Source: Ascarosepion bandense
Taxonomy: Eukaryota; Mollusca; Cephalopoda; Sepiida; Sepiidae
NCBI GenBank assembly: GCA_037127315.1
Contig: JBBBDQ010000913.1
Coordinates: forward strand, 5,917,501 to 5,981,500
Length of the DNA: 64,000 bases
Direction of reading: 5' to 3'
This document shows positions 44,171 to 53,590 of the stretch, piece after piece. The translations under genes were made by a program, and so were the position numbers. The notes under the pieces are model-generated. The model searched no databases, had not been told where the DNA came from, and saw only the letters and a program-made list of their open reading frames with translations. How positions within the stretch are numbered: the stretch's first letter is position 1; each line of letters starts with the position of its first letter.

Positions 44171-44445
44171 TATAATGTTAACTAGGCATCTACAATCTAT
44201 CCTCTAGCGTATATTAATCGATTCTTCCGCAATTTGGTTATTTAATTTGTTGCGGCTTAACCAATATATTACCCACTGAGTCGTCTGCATATGTTTGAAG
44301 TGCAGTGTACTTTAAAAAATGTTTTTCCTGTCTTTGTCTCTTGTTCACTACATTGAGTTGATTAATTAAAGAAAATCCAATAAACGTTTCACAATGACAC
44401 GCGATAATTTTTCAGATTTGCAACACTGCAACATATGTATCTTTA

Positions 44446-44489
<44 letters not shown>

Positions 44490-44589
44490 TGAGAAAAAAG
44501 TGCGAGAAGCCGTGAACGTTTTGTTTAAAGTGTAGCTTTATTGTTGTTACTATTATTAATATTACTTGCTTTTTGTATATGTTAAATGA

Positions 44590-45330
44590 TTAAATGATTA
44601 ATAATTGACAATGCCTCATCTAAGAAGGCTAACCAGAAAGAGTCATTCAAATTTAGCCATATAGCTATATTCTCTACTTCTACTTCTTATGGATGGGAGT
44701 TGCAATAAAAAGCAAGAGAAATGAAGATGAAAGAAATACGAGTGAAAAATGAATAATAATTGACAATGCTTCATCTAAGAAGGCTAACCAGCAGGAGTCA
44801 TTCAAATTTAGCCATATAGCTATATTCTCTACTTCTACTTCTTATGGATGGGAGTTGCAATAAAAAGCAAGAGAAATGAAGATGAAAGAAATACTAGTGA
44901 AAAATGAATAATAATTGACAATGCTTCATCTAAGAAGGCTAACCAGCAGGAGTCATTCAAATTTAGCCATATAGCTACATTCTCTACTTCTACTTCTTAT
45001 GGATGGGAGTTGCAATAAAAAGCAAGAGAAATGAAGATGAAAGAAATACGAGTGAAAAATGAATAATAATTGACAATGCTTCATCTAAGAAGGCTAACCA
45101 GGAGGAGTCATTCAAATTTAGCCATATAGCTATATTCTCTACTTCTACTTCTTATGGATGGAAGTTGCAATAAAAAGCAAGAGAAATGAAGATGAAAGAA
45201 ATACTAGTGAAAAATGAATAATAATTGACAATGCTTCATCTAAGAAGGCTAACCAGCAGGAGTCATTCAAATTTAGCCATATAGATATATTCTCTACTTC
45301 TACTTCTTATGGATGGGAGTTGCAATGAAC
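44590..45330 (-). repeat. 155-bp satellite, inverted array
   Basis: About 4.7 units of the 6622-7935 satellite in reverse orientation, slightly more diverged from each other (tacgagtg/tactagtg, cagaaagagtc/cagcaggagtc). Confidence 0.9.
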
Positions 45331-45533
45331 AGAAATATTTGTGGATAATACGACCCCATTTTCCCTTTCATTTTCCTTGAAGATTTCTTGTATTATGCCC
45401 CCAAAATACGTTATGTATCATTCTACTTACCTGGGTAAATGCTCACGGTCATGAATTTAATAAAATATACAAAAAATTAATCTGTCCACCCCTAAATATA
45501 CATTTCACGTATCAAATCTAAAATGATACATAC

Positions 45534-45779
45534 TGTCAGATAAAAACACAACTTTAGTCCAATGAAGTTTGTCCATGAGCTGAGCAACAGCCCATGTAAA
45601 TCCCGATGGGTCAGGCCAGAGAACTCTGATTCGTGTTTTGTCAGCCGATTTACGGACAGTGGCTAAAGATGTGGTTAAATAGTGGCTCTGCCTGGTGATG
45701 ATATAATTCGGCGACGTAAAATGGTCGATGTAAGGTCCAATAGCCACGGAGACATCACTGCCTTGAAAAATTTTCTGGG
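45534..45779 (-). CDS. iGluR-like exon B (amino-terminal domain, lobe 1)
   Basis: Acceptor ccatccacag and donor GTATGT bound 246 nt, phase 1 at both ends. Joined to exon A the frame reads SMID-A-QKIFQGSDVSVAIGP. It encodes about residues 57-138, including the typical 'VAIGPYIDHF' turn, the 'YLTTSLATVR' segment (compare the conserved 'P.ir' step in this domain), and FTWAVAQLMDKLHWTKVVFL. The last is the helix before the hinge strand of iGluR amino-terminal domains. The donor splits a codon completed by exon C (A|AT, Asn). Confidence 0.88.
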
Positions 45780-45999
45780 CTGTGGATGGAAAAAGCAGGA
45801 AAATTAATACAGAAAGTTGTCTATATACCGGTATATTTGTCGTAAGGGATTCTGGTGATGCGTTGGACTTGTCTGAATGTAATTTTTTATATATGTACTT
45901 TTTTGAGTGGGGTTAAGGAACTATAAAATTATAAACAAAATCATTTATGAGAGACAAAGAAATAAGCATAGATAAAAACGATAAAATACTGTTGTCCTA

Positions 46000-46625
46000 T
46001 CTGGTCGAGTGCCATTGCCATTCATCTAAGGGTCTTCGACAGGCTCCAAAGAAGAATTTGTAACGTAATCGTTCCCGATCTGGCAGCTCGATTCAAGCCA
46101 TTTTCTCACCGGCGGGATGTGGCTTCCCTCTGTCTATTCTACAAACATTTTCATGGCTTCTGCTCCTACGAGCTTAACTCGCTGATGCCTCCTCAACAAT
46201 AATTTACACGAGCAACCAGAGTGGCAACAAGGTCCCACCCTTTTACAGTTAAATCAATTAAATACAGCCGCCACTTCTAATCCATCAGCTTCTTTTCTCG
46301 CCTGTGGAACTCCCTTCCGTATACTTTCTTTCCTGACAGCTACAATCTCCAAGAATTTAAGTGCAACGTCAGTTTCCATCTTCTGTCTACTTGACTCCAA
46401 TCCTTCTCTCGTCTTCTCCCCATCACCTCATGTATCTTGTTCTTTTCTTTTTTCACTTTCCCTCGCAACTGTCTTCACACTGGCATTCCCATCCTTTCCC
46501 TTCCCCTACCCTTTCTCCGGCACCCCTATTAACTGGTTCGTCTTTCTCTTCGCTCTCCCCCCGCTTAAACTTTCACTCTTCTCTTATGTAGCTCCCTGTG
46601 CACCTTGCTTGGGGTGAAACGATTA
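46000..46625 (+). mobile_element. jockey/CR1-like LINE 3' end
   Basis: Plus strand: RLQRRICNVIVPDLAARF-like, then FYKHFHGFCSYELNSL, a C-terminal WNSLPYTFFPDSYNLQEFK-like part with frameshifts, a pyrimidine-rich 3' UTR and the end ccttgcttggggtgaaacga followed by ttaaaa. Confidence 0.75.
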
Positions 46626-46659
46626 AAAATTTTCAGAGAAATGATTGTATATTTTTAAA

Positions 46660-46925
46660 GACCATATATGTATATTGAAATAAAGAAGTTTTGCTTATCT
46701 GTTGGTGGCAACCTGTTTTATCAGTGAAGTATCTAGGACGTTTGACTTCAACAGCCTTTGAATAACGAAGAGAGAGAGAGAAAAAAAGTTTGATTTTTGT
46801 TTCAATTGGCGGTAAAAACGCTTGTTCTGCTGTATTGTGGGAGTATTCTATATTTATTTAACTATTTTTTATAATATATTTTTTCTTTCTTCATTGCTAA
46901 TTACCATTCATATTTTTCTTTTATT
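46660..46925. other. unassigned intronic sequence
   Basis: Nothing recognised. Confidence 0.5.
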
Positions 46926-46929
46926 GTTT

Positions 46930-47515
46930 GTTTGTTTTTGAGGCTTAACGACCTATCAATCCTTATGGGATCATTTTAAGGTCATAACCAGTGATTTTTG
47001 GATAAGGTTATTTTATTTTTACAACGTTTTTCTTTTCACGATTCATTGGGATTTATTTTTAAGAGCAGGGTCGCCAAGTCCTACCCTTGTTATTTAACCC
47101 ATAACTGGAGGGAATGGACGGATTAATACCTTTCCCAAGGGTACCAGTACTTAAGTGAATGCAGATTATTCAACTGGAATTCGAACTCGGCTCACCGATT
47201 TCTCTTTCCGAGCCGATATCCACTGCACCACAACGTACCCTTGTTATTTAACCCATAACTGGAGGGAATGGACGGATTAATACCTTTCCCAAGGGTACCA
47301 GTGCTTAAGTGAATGCAGGGTATTCAACTGGAATTCGAACTCGGCTCACCGATTTCTCTTTCCGAGCCGATATCCACTGCACCACAACGCACATCCGTCA
47401 CTATACGCTTATACCACCTGGTATTCCCAAGCGGTCACCCATCTAACGTTGCTTAACTTCGGCGATCGAGCGAGAACTGGTGTATTCAACGTGATAGGCC
47501 GTAAGCCCTTTTATT
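46930..47515 (-). mobile_element. composite 5S-tRNA SINE with duplicated tRNA part
   Basis: Minus strand from 47515: shortened 5S-like part (cgatcgccgaagttaagcaa, missing the cctggtcagtacttag segment), then a tRNA part, a repeat of the tRNA part (about 175 bp, 47230-47400 and 47055-47225), and the unique tail (47055-46930). The duplication suggests template switching or unequal exchange. Confidence 0.78.
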
Positions 47516-47734
47516 GTTAATTGTCATTTATTTTGGTTCCCGACTACTACATAGTCTAGTAATATGATGGAGGTTAATTAATAATTTACTTGTTGCTATC
47601 ATTACACATAAATGTTAATCTTTTTGGACTTTTAGTATGAGTTATTGGCCCGTTTTAAATTTTACTTTTAAAAAAAAGATAAAAATATCTTATTTAAAGT
47701 TGTGTTTTCTGTTTTTTCATTTCATACTAAGCAA

Positions 47735-48060
47735 GGTTGAGCCATCGCCCGGTTCACACTCCACCCACGTCTATTGAACAGGTGAAGAGGCTCATCCCTT
47801 GTTCCCTGTCTAGGATGTGGTTTCCGGCTTTCTCTTTTCCAATCTGTTCACTCTTACGTAGCCCCCTGCGCATCAGTGGCGTTACCGCCGTGCTCGAAAG
47901 AATGTGATCTTGTTTCTGCAAGATGGATTATGACGAGAACCTCGAGATGAATAGTAGGGGTACCCGACCAGATATTGCAATAGTATTCAATGCATGGACT
48001 AATAGTAGGTTTATGTATGTGCAAGGTGGATTCTGGCAAAAAATACAAAAATAACTTTCT
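47735..48060 (+). mobile_element. LINE tail followed by a lone LINE-satellite monomer
   Basis: 47735-47898 is one unit of the cggttcacactccacccacg / catcagtggcgttaccgcc tail. 47910-48060 is a single diverged monomer of the LINE-derived satellite of 29461-30797 (cgagatgaatagtaggggta). Confidence 0.6.
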
Positions 48061-48299
48061 GGCTTGATACAGTGACCCAACCTTCGTAGCAGTAGATGCA
48101 GCTATAGATTCGATCTAGTCATTCCATTTTTTAAAGGAATACGGTTTTTTTTTATAGAATTGAATACAAGATTGTATTAATACTATTAGAGAAAGCAGAA
48201 CTCTCATTAAAATCTATATTTGTAACTTTTATTTTCGTAGCTGAAACATAAACAAAACGAAAATAAAAGTTAGGAGACAGTGACTTCGATAGATCGTAT

Positions 48300-48545
48300 T
48301 TAGATATATTTTTAATCCTTTCAGCTGAAGCAAGGCAATAAAGTCACTAAGACGCTGAAATAAGTTAAAAAATAAAATGAGGAAAGAGAACTTGGAAAAC
48401 ACAACCCTCACAAGGCATATTGAAGACATGAGTGATACAAGGCAACGAGCGTGTAAAGACTGCTAAGGGTCACTTGGGATAGGAAGTTGTGGAAAGCCGT
48501 GATCTCACATGTCCTGAAGAGATGCGACACATTGAAGAAGATTAC
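48300..48545 (+). repeat. LINE tail and RTE 3' end scraps
   Basis: 48310-48370 resembles a LINE tail (gcaaggcaataaagtcact). 48440-48545 matches the RTE 3' end (ggaagttgtggaaagccgtg, cctgaagagatgcgacac). Confidence 0.5.
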
Positions 48546-48744
48546 CACTAGTCTAGATTTAATATTTAAAACCTTTACATATCTTGACTACTTGCGAACA
48601 AGGGGTCGAAACACCTTATCCGAAAATTTGGAGAAATATAATTACCGTATTTGACGGCATATAAGACGCACGGGTGTATAAGACGCGCCCTATATACAGC
48701 AGGGCGAATCAAGAAAAAAATTAGTCAGAAAAAAAATTACGTGA

Positions 48745-49025
48745 AACACGCTTGGGCGATCATGTCTCGAACAGACATGACTGACTGGGCAGAAGGTTAT
48801 CCCGTAGTAGGTTGCCATTGCTTTCTGCGGTAGACTGGTTGCCAGCCAAGGCTATAGAACCCAATCTCTCCTGTTATTTAACCCATAACTGGAAGGAAGA
48901 GACGGATTAATACCTTTTCCAAGGGTATTTGCGCGTAAGTGAATGCAATGAATTCAACTGGAATTCGAACTCGGCTCCCCGATTTCTGGTTCCGAGCCGA
49001 TATCCACTGCACCACAACGCACATC
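48745..49025 (-). mobile_element. tRNA-derived SINE
   Basis: Head at right (ccgatatccactgcaccaca), central blocks intact, tail shortened at left (cacgcttgggcgatcatg). Confidence 0.8.
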
Positions 49026-49065
49026 CTTAGTACTTAGTAAAATTAATAAAATTCTTACTGAATGG

Positions 49066-49210
49066 TCAGTCAGTCAGTTAAGTGATCTTTCGCTTGGGCG
49101 ATCATGTTTCGAAAAAGACATGACTGACTGGGTAGAAGAATATCCCGCAGTAGGTTGCCATTACTTTCTGCGGTAGACTGGTTGTCAGCCAAGGCTAAAG
49201 AACCCGGGTC
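49066..49210 (-). mobile_element. tRNA-derived SINE, 3' part
   Basis: Only the tail and the cagtaggttgccattacttt block. Cut at about 49210, 230 bp from exon A. Confidence 0.75.
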
Positions 49211-49437
49211 TTATTGCTGCGTATGGATGAATAGCTCTCCAGCGTTCAATACATTTTTGGGGAACAGGTCTGGTGATCAGCCGAAACGTGATCCTACAAC
49301 CACACCTGATCATGGGACTGATGATGATGGCGATGATATTTCTACGTCACTCAGTCTTTATTGTCTGCGTTTCAGATCTATACAAGAACAGAAAAATATA
49401 GTAAAAATTCATATTAAAATTTTACAGAACAACTTAC

Positions 49438-49608
49438 CGTCAATCATGCTCTTTCTAAACTGACTTGGTTCGGAGAGGTCAAATTCAACCGGAATATAGT
49501 CTATGGTGCACGTCGGAAAGTATTTCTTCATATTTTCATCATCCAGTAGAATTCGAGTGATGTTTTGGAACAACTCAAGTTTGACATGTCCTTTCATACC
49601 GACCAAAC
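49438..49608 (-). CDS. iGluR-like exon A (start of amino-terminal domain)
   Basis: Acceptor tttcaattttag at 49609-49620 and donor GTAAGT just below 49438 bound 171 nt. It starts with two bases of a split codon and ends with one. The peptide begins LVGMKGHVKLELFQNITR and ends QFRKSMID. It reads as the end of strand beta-1, helix alpha-1 (roughly residues 6-26) and beta-2 (IDYIPVEFD) of an ANF-receptor-type amino-terminal domain. A potential N-glycosylation site (NIT) is present. Only a short signal-peptide and leader segment should be missing upstream. I could not find that exon between here and the right end. Confidence 0.8.
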
Positions 49609-49650
49609 CTAAAATTGAAACAATGATATATATATATATATATATATATT

Positions 49651-49985
49651 AATCATTTCACCCCGAGCAAGGCAGAAATGCCACTGATGTGCAGGGGGCT
49701 ACATAACTGTAAAAAGATTAATTAGAAAAGAGTGAGGAGTACAAAGTAGTTAGAAAGGAGCAATAGAAAGCTGAAAAAAGCAGGTGCGATGACAGATACA
49801 TAGGTGGAGAGAAAGGGAAGGTTATACGGGGGTGGGGAGAGAGCCGTCAGGAAAGCAAGAATACGGGAGCGAGTTCCACAGGCGGGAATTGCGAGAGGAG
49901 AAGCTGCAGGAGTAGAATTGTCGTCTGCATTTGGCTAACCTGACTGTGAATGGGTGGGACCCAGTTGCCAGTCTGGTTGCATGAG
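49651..49985 (-). mobile_element. LINE 3' end
   Basis: aatcatttcaccccgagcaag at 49651, then 3' UTR and C-terminal text (cagttgccagtctggttgca) in the minus direction, directly after a TA tract at 49628. It is broken by the inverted repeat that starts at about 50003. Confidence 0.7.
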
Positions 49986-50002
49986 TAATCACCTATATAT
50001 AT

Positions 50003-50457
50003 ACGGTAATGGTTGTTACAATGTTTTTAAATTCATAGTATCACTACACAAAAAATTTCTCATGTTTCGAAGCCAGCCCATTATGTTTTGGCTTCATCCT
50101 CAGGTGATTTTTTTAGAAAGACCGTTTATTTGTGTTGGATTTGTTATTTTGTGGTGTTAGAGGTGTTGGTCTGTATTTTGAATTCCGTTGACCTTTTTAC
50201 TGGTCTTAGGGCTAAGTGTTTGTTTTTGGCTGAGTTCATGATAGGTTAATCTATTAATCTTGAAAGGGCTGGTGCTGCTGGCGCCTTTGGTTTAGGGGTT
50301 GGTAGGTGTTGTTTTGTTTTGGGTTGGTTTCTGCTTAATTTAATGTATGTTATTTTGTTATTTTGAAGCCAAAACATAATGGGCTGGCTTCGAAACATGA
50401 GAAACTTTTTGTGTAGTGATACTATGAATTTAAAAACATTGTAACAACCATTACAGT
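50003..50457 (-). ncRNA. inverted repeat with hammerhead-like core
   Basis: Arms 50003-50106 and 50363-50457 are reverse complements and flank about 255 bp. On the minus strand the left arm reads CTGAGGA, one extra T, stem GAAGCC/GGCTTC with a 15-nt loop, then GAAAC. The right arm keeps the stem and GAAAC but has lost CTGAGGA. The extra base between the core and stem II recurs in other copies here (50791, 61849). Confidence 0.5.
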
Positions 50458-50547
50458 ACAACGCTCTACATTTGTATCGAGCACTATTTATAGAAGTAAA
50501 TGCATGAACAAAAAGGTAAATAAACCTACGGGTTCAACAACTTAGTT

Positions 50548-50583
<36 letters not shown>

Positions 50584-50585
<2 letters not shown>

Positions 50586-50880
50586 GTATCGAGGCAGCAG
50601 ATAATTTTCTAAACATATATTGTTAAATATAAGAGACAATAAATGTCTATTATGTTTAATCATGAGCCGTTCTAAACATCGTTTTTGGCTTTAATTTCAG
50701 GTGAAAATAAAGACAAAAATTGTCCAACATATGGATATTTTTTTTATTATCTTGGTTCAAACTTTTCGGCATGAAAAGCTGTAACCTCTCTGAAGATGGC
50801 TCATGTGAGCCGAAAGCTCAGAACTAGCAAAATAAAAGAATATCCAAATGTTGGAGAATTTTTATCTTTTTTTTTTCACC
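50584..50880 (+). mobile_element. Penelope-like element 5' end with hammerhead-like motif
   Basis: CTGAAGA (50791-50797), T, GGCTC/GAGCC (50799-50803 and 50808-50812), GAAA (50813-50816). The stem contains the start codon: ATG at 50796 opens MAHVSRKLRTSKIKEYPNVG. The segment to its left (50584-50780) matches 26700-26890 in reverse orientation, so it is an inverted PLE end with a TA tract at 50552-50583. Confidence 0.62.
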
Positions 50881-50904
50881 TCAAATTCGACATTGAAAGG
50901 ACAA

Positions 50905-50945
50905 TGTCTCATTGGGTAGTGCACTACCCAATGAGACATTGCGAA
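50905..50945. repeat. perfect short palindrome
   Basis: caatgtctcattgggtagtg is followed at once by its reverse complement, giving a hairpin of about 20 bp, with a gcgaaag to its right. It resembles a collapsed ribozyme inverted repeat. Confidence 0.6.
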
Positions 50946-51007
50946 AGTTTTTGTGTAGTGATACTATGAATTTATAAACCATTGTAACAACTATTACAAT
51001 ATATATA

Positions 51008-51140
51008 TAGTTATCCGCAGACAGATCTGTTTCGCTTTATCACAGCTCATCAGTACGGTTAGACTCCGATTACTTTTAACTCAGGATTGAAACCCGACCG
51101 AATTGGCGTCAGATTTTACCTCTGAGCTATGGGCGTTCGG
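51008..51140 (-). mobile_element. tRNA-derived SINE carrying a complete hammerhead ribozyme
   Basis: Minus strand: tRNA-like head (51135-51080) with A box TAGCTCAGAGGT and B box GGTTTCAATCC. The ribozyme follows: CTGATGA 51053-51047, stem II GCT/AGC (51046-51044 and 51036-51034), GAAA 51033-51030, stem III ACA/TGT, cleavage triplet GTC (51022-51020), and stem I pairing TGCGG (51019-51015) with CCGTA (51058-51054). All invariant core positions are present. It ends in gataac next to TA repeats. Type I layout; predicted cut after C51020. Confidence 0.72.
51011..51058 (-). ncRNA. type I hammerhead ribozyme, core intact
   Basis: The minimal ribozyme of the element just described. Stems are short (stem I 5 bp including one G-U, stem II 3 bp, stem III 3-4 bp), as in SINE-like and retrozyme hammerheads. 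Stability may depend on loop contacts or a dimer. Confidence 0.65.
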
Positions 51141-51228
51141 TAGAAGAAGGCAGACTTTTTAGCGCGTATATTATCATTATACACACCCAATAGCTGAGAG
51201 TGTTCTAATTCATTACTGAATGAACGAT

Positions 51229-51231
<3 letters not shown>

Positions 51232-51267
<36 letters not shown>

Positions 51268-51735
51268 GACTAATACAAATAGAACTTTTTTACTTCGCTG
51301 GTTGATGTTCTATTAATCACTGCGACTCCAGAATTTCGTAAACAAATATTTTTGTAATCATTCGGGCTACTCGTCAGGAGGTTTCATTAATTGACTCTGG
51401 ATAGACTCATTTACGTTATTTTTATTCTAAGTTAAAAAAAGATTTTTTTATACTAAGTTAAAAAATATTTTGTGGCCTATTTATTGGTATCAGGTTGATC
51501 TTTTTTTGCATGTGCGTGTGTGTGTGCGTGTGTGTGCGAAGGCGTTGCGTGTGTCTGTACGTGTGTGTGTATGTGTGTACCTGTAGAATGTTGCGGTTTT
51601 CTCATCTTTTCATAATTTTCTTGTTTATACTTCTTTTTCACATTTCTCTCTCTCTCTCTCGTTCCCCCCCCCCTCTCTCTCTCTCCCCCTCTCTCTCTCT
51701 CGTCTCTCTCTCTCTCTCTCTCTCTCTTCACCGGG
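51232..51735. repeat. (TG)n and (TC)n microsatellites
   Basis: TG run at 51236-51264, TG-rich at 51508-51580 and TC-rich at 51645-51727. ORFs across them on both strands are low-complexity artefacts. Confidence 0.9.
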
Positions 51736-51787
51736 TGGCATTTACTCGAATAATCTGGCGTTTTCTTAAGTTTGGAAAAATTTTTTT

Positions 51788-52577
51788 TAAATCGTTTCAC
51801 CCTGAGCAAGGCATTCCGCTGCCACTATTGCCACTATTGCGCAGGGGGTTACAGAGGGGCGGGGAGGTGATGAGAAAAGAGAGTCAGATATAGGAAATGT
51901 CAGAAGGAGGGTGATAGACGGGTAAGGATACCGAGAATGAGGGTTGGTTAGATGGTGAGAGTGTTTAATCCAGACATTCCTCTCTAACCGCACATTGAAG
52001 GTAGTATTAAACGGACATGCGTCCCAAAACTACCATACGAACGCTGGCGTCCCTAAGGTTCTATCCTAGGTCCCACGCTCTTTCTGATCTACATTAATGA
52101 TCTCCCAGATGCCATTAAATACCAAGTAGGCATGTACACCACAATTTACTCTCTCCTCGATGAAAAAACCGGTGTGGCCAACAAAGCGAACCTCGCTGCC
52201 GAGCTTGAAAAGGACCACCAATCCGTAGTGGACTGGGGTAGGATATGGCTCGTGAATTTCAATGCTTCCAAAACGAAGCTGCTATCAATTAACCATCATA
52301 GACAATCGCATCTACCTCCCATTAGCATGGAACAGGCTTGCCTCCCAGAGAGTAAAACACTACGCCTCCTTGGCCTTACACTCTCGGCGGACCTCAAATG
52401 GAATGATTATATCGAATCCATTGCTAAATCCGCTGTTATGAAGGTCGGTTCTCTGTGCAGGACCCGGAAGTTTTTCCCGTCTAAATCAATCCTGCACATA
52501 TATGAATCTACCATCCGCCCGTGTATTGAATACTGCTGCCACATCTGGTCGGGTGCCCCTGCTACTCTCCTCGGATA
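51788..52577 (-). mobile_element. jockey/CR1-like LINE with inverted 5' part
   Basis: 51788-52000 is the 3' end in minus orientation (tttcaccctgagcaaggcat). 52040-52577 is in plus orientation and encodes earlier RT text: LFLIYINDLPDAIKYQV, ANLAAELEKDHQSVVDWGRI, LGLTLSADLKWNDYIES and IEYCCHIWSGAPATLLG. The catalytic YxDD block (expected MYADDTT) reads MYTTIY, so it is deleted. The inversion of the 5' part is a twin-priming signature, as at 10598-11090. Confidence 0.8.
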
Positions 52578-52578
52578 G
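52132..52578 (+). pseudogene. non-LTR RT fragment (thumb region)
   Basis: Open for 148 codons, parallel to the frame at 25827-24954. It lacks the YADD active site just upstream and stops at a TAG after TLLG, so it is inactive. It is one of the longest clean LINE frames here. Confidence 0.75.
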
Positions 52579-52599
52579 GTGTACTCCGTTTATTTTATT

Positions 52600-53118
52600 T
52601 TAGATAGACAGATAGTGGGGGCGAAATAACACAAATAAAATATTTGTCACTTAGCTGATTGGATTTACCCTCTGCAACCCGACTACAGAGTTTCGTAGAT
52701 AGACCTTCCGGGAATAACCATGCCCACTCGCAAAGGAGTATCAGAAATTTACGAAGTGAAAATGCTAGCTATTCATACTAGCAAATAATATAGGTGAAAT
52801 TGTATGACTTATATAAGGACAGTTTTTCCGTTGACACCGCTGTTATTGTAACTTCCTTCGCTCCTTGGTAATGTTTATTGCTTTAAAAAGGAATGATTAG
52901 AATTTTAACAAAACATAAATATACAATTAAATTTATATATCCTCTTTGTTCTTGAGAAATGAAAACAAAGTTAATAAACACTATTTATTTATTTAATAGA
53001 GTGTTTAAAATTTTATAAAGTTCAACGCAATTGCCAATTAGACAATGATTTGCACATCATTCCAGCAAACTAATAAATAAATACATTGGCTCTTGGTCCT
53101 TGTATTGGGTGAACATTA

Positions 53119-53120
<2 letters not shown>
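52600..53120. other. unassigned sequence
   Basis: Nothing recognised. Confidence 0.5.
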
Positions 53121-53164
<44 letters not shown>

Positions 53165-53397
53165 GTAGCAACAACTATACCAATAGTAAAACTAGAATTA
53201 ATCAAGTTATAATTTAAATCGTCTTGTATAACCCACCGAGAACTCGGAGGGAAAAAAAGGGGAAGCAAAAAAAGAAACAAACGAAGTACATGAACAAAAA
53301 GTCAAGCACTCGTAAGAAAGAAAAAAAACCCAAGACGAAAACCCTAACACTAAAGCGCTCAGTACCAAAGTAGAACAAACAAAGACAGAAATCTAAG

Positions 53398-53522
53398 CAA
53401 GAGCCATCAACCGACCACGGTTTCGCCTAACGGCTCGTCAGGGAAATTGGCTGAGTATTGAGTAAATTTCCAATATCCCTGACGAGCCGTTAGGCGAAAC
53501 CGTGGTTGGGTGTTGGCTCTTG

Positions 53523-53524
<2 letters not shown>
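53398..53524. ncRNA. two convergent hammerhead ribozymes in an inverted repeat
   Basis: Plus arm: CTGACGA 53479-53485, stem II GCC-GTTA-GGC (53486-53495), GAAA 53496-53499, then ACC...GGT. Minus arm: CTGACGA 53441-53435, the same GCC/GGC stem II, GAAA 53424-53421, ACC-GTGGTC-GGT, U at the cleavage position, and GGCT able to pair with AGCC upstream as stem I. The minus copy meets the core rules. The plus copy has G at the cleavage position (H expected) and may not cut. The arms flank about 35 bp and the element ends in (TA)n at 53525. Confidence 0.68.

Positions 53525-53588
<64 letters not shown>
53525..53588. repeat. (TA)n microsatellite
   Basis: 64-bp perfect TA tract starting within four bases of the ribozyme inverted repeat. 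Confidence 0.92.

Positions 53589-53589
<1 letters not shown>

Positions 53590-53590
<1 letters not shown>

Larger units (their letters stand above)
4990..49608 (-). other. ionotropic glutamate receptor-like gene, internal part (9 exons)
   Basis: Nine minus-strand exons with AG acceptors and GT donors join in one frame: 1286 nt, two leading bases plus 428 codons, no stop. Intron phases agree at every junction (1,1,0,0,1,0,0,0 from 5' to 3'). The product reads as a membrane receptor ectodomain. Residues 1-365 resemble the bilobed amino-terminal domain of ionotropic glutamate receptors, and residues 366-428 the start of ligand-binding segment S1. Introns run from about 2.1 to 10.4 kb and hold every repeat described here. 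The signal-peptide exon to the right, and the rest of S1, the pore, S2 and the tail to the left, are not in the window. The subfamily (kainate-, NMDA-like or lineage-specific) cannot be told. Confidence 0.85.

Noticed and set aside
46361..46591. Ser/Pro/Leu-rich plus ORF (and similar ones at 29414-28977, 60759-61148)
   Set aside because: They are off-frame readings of pyrimidine-rich LINE 3' ends.
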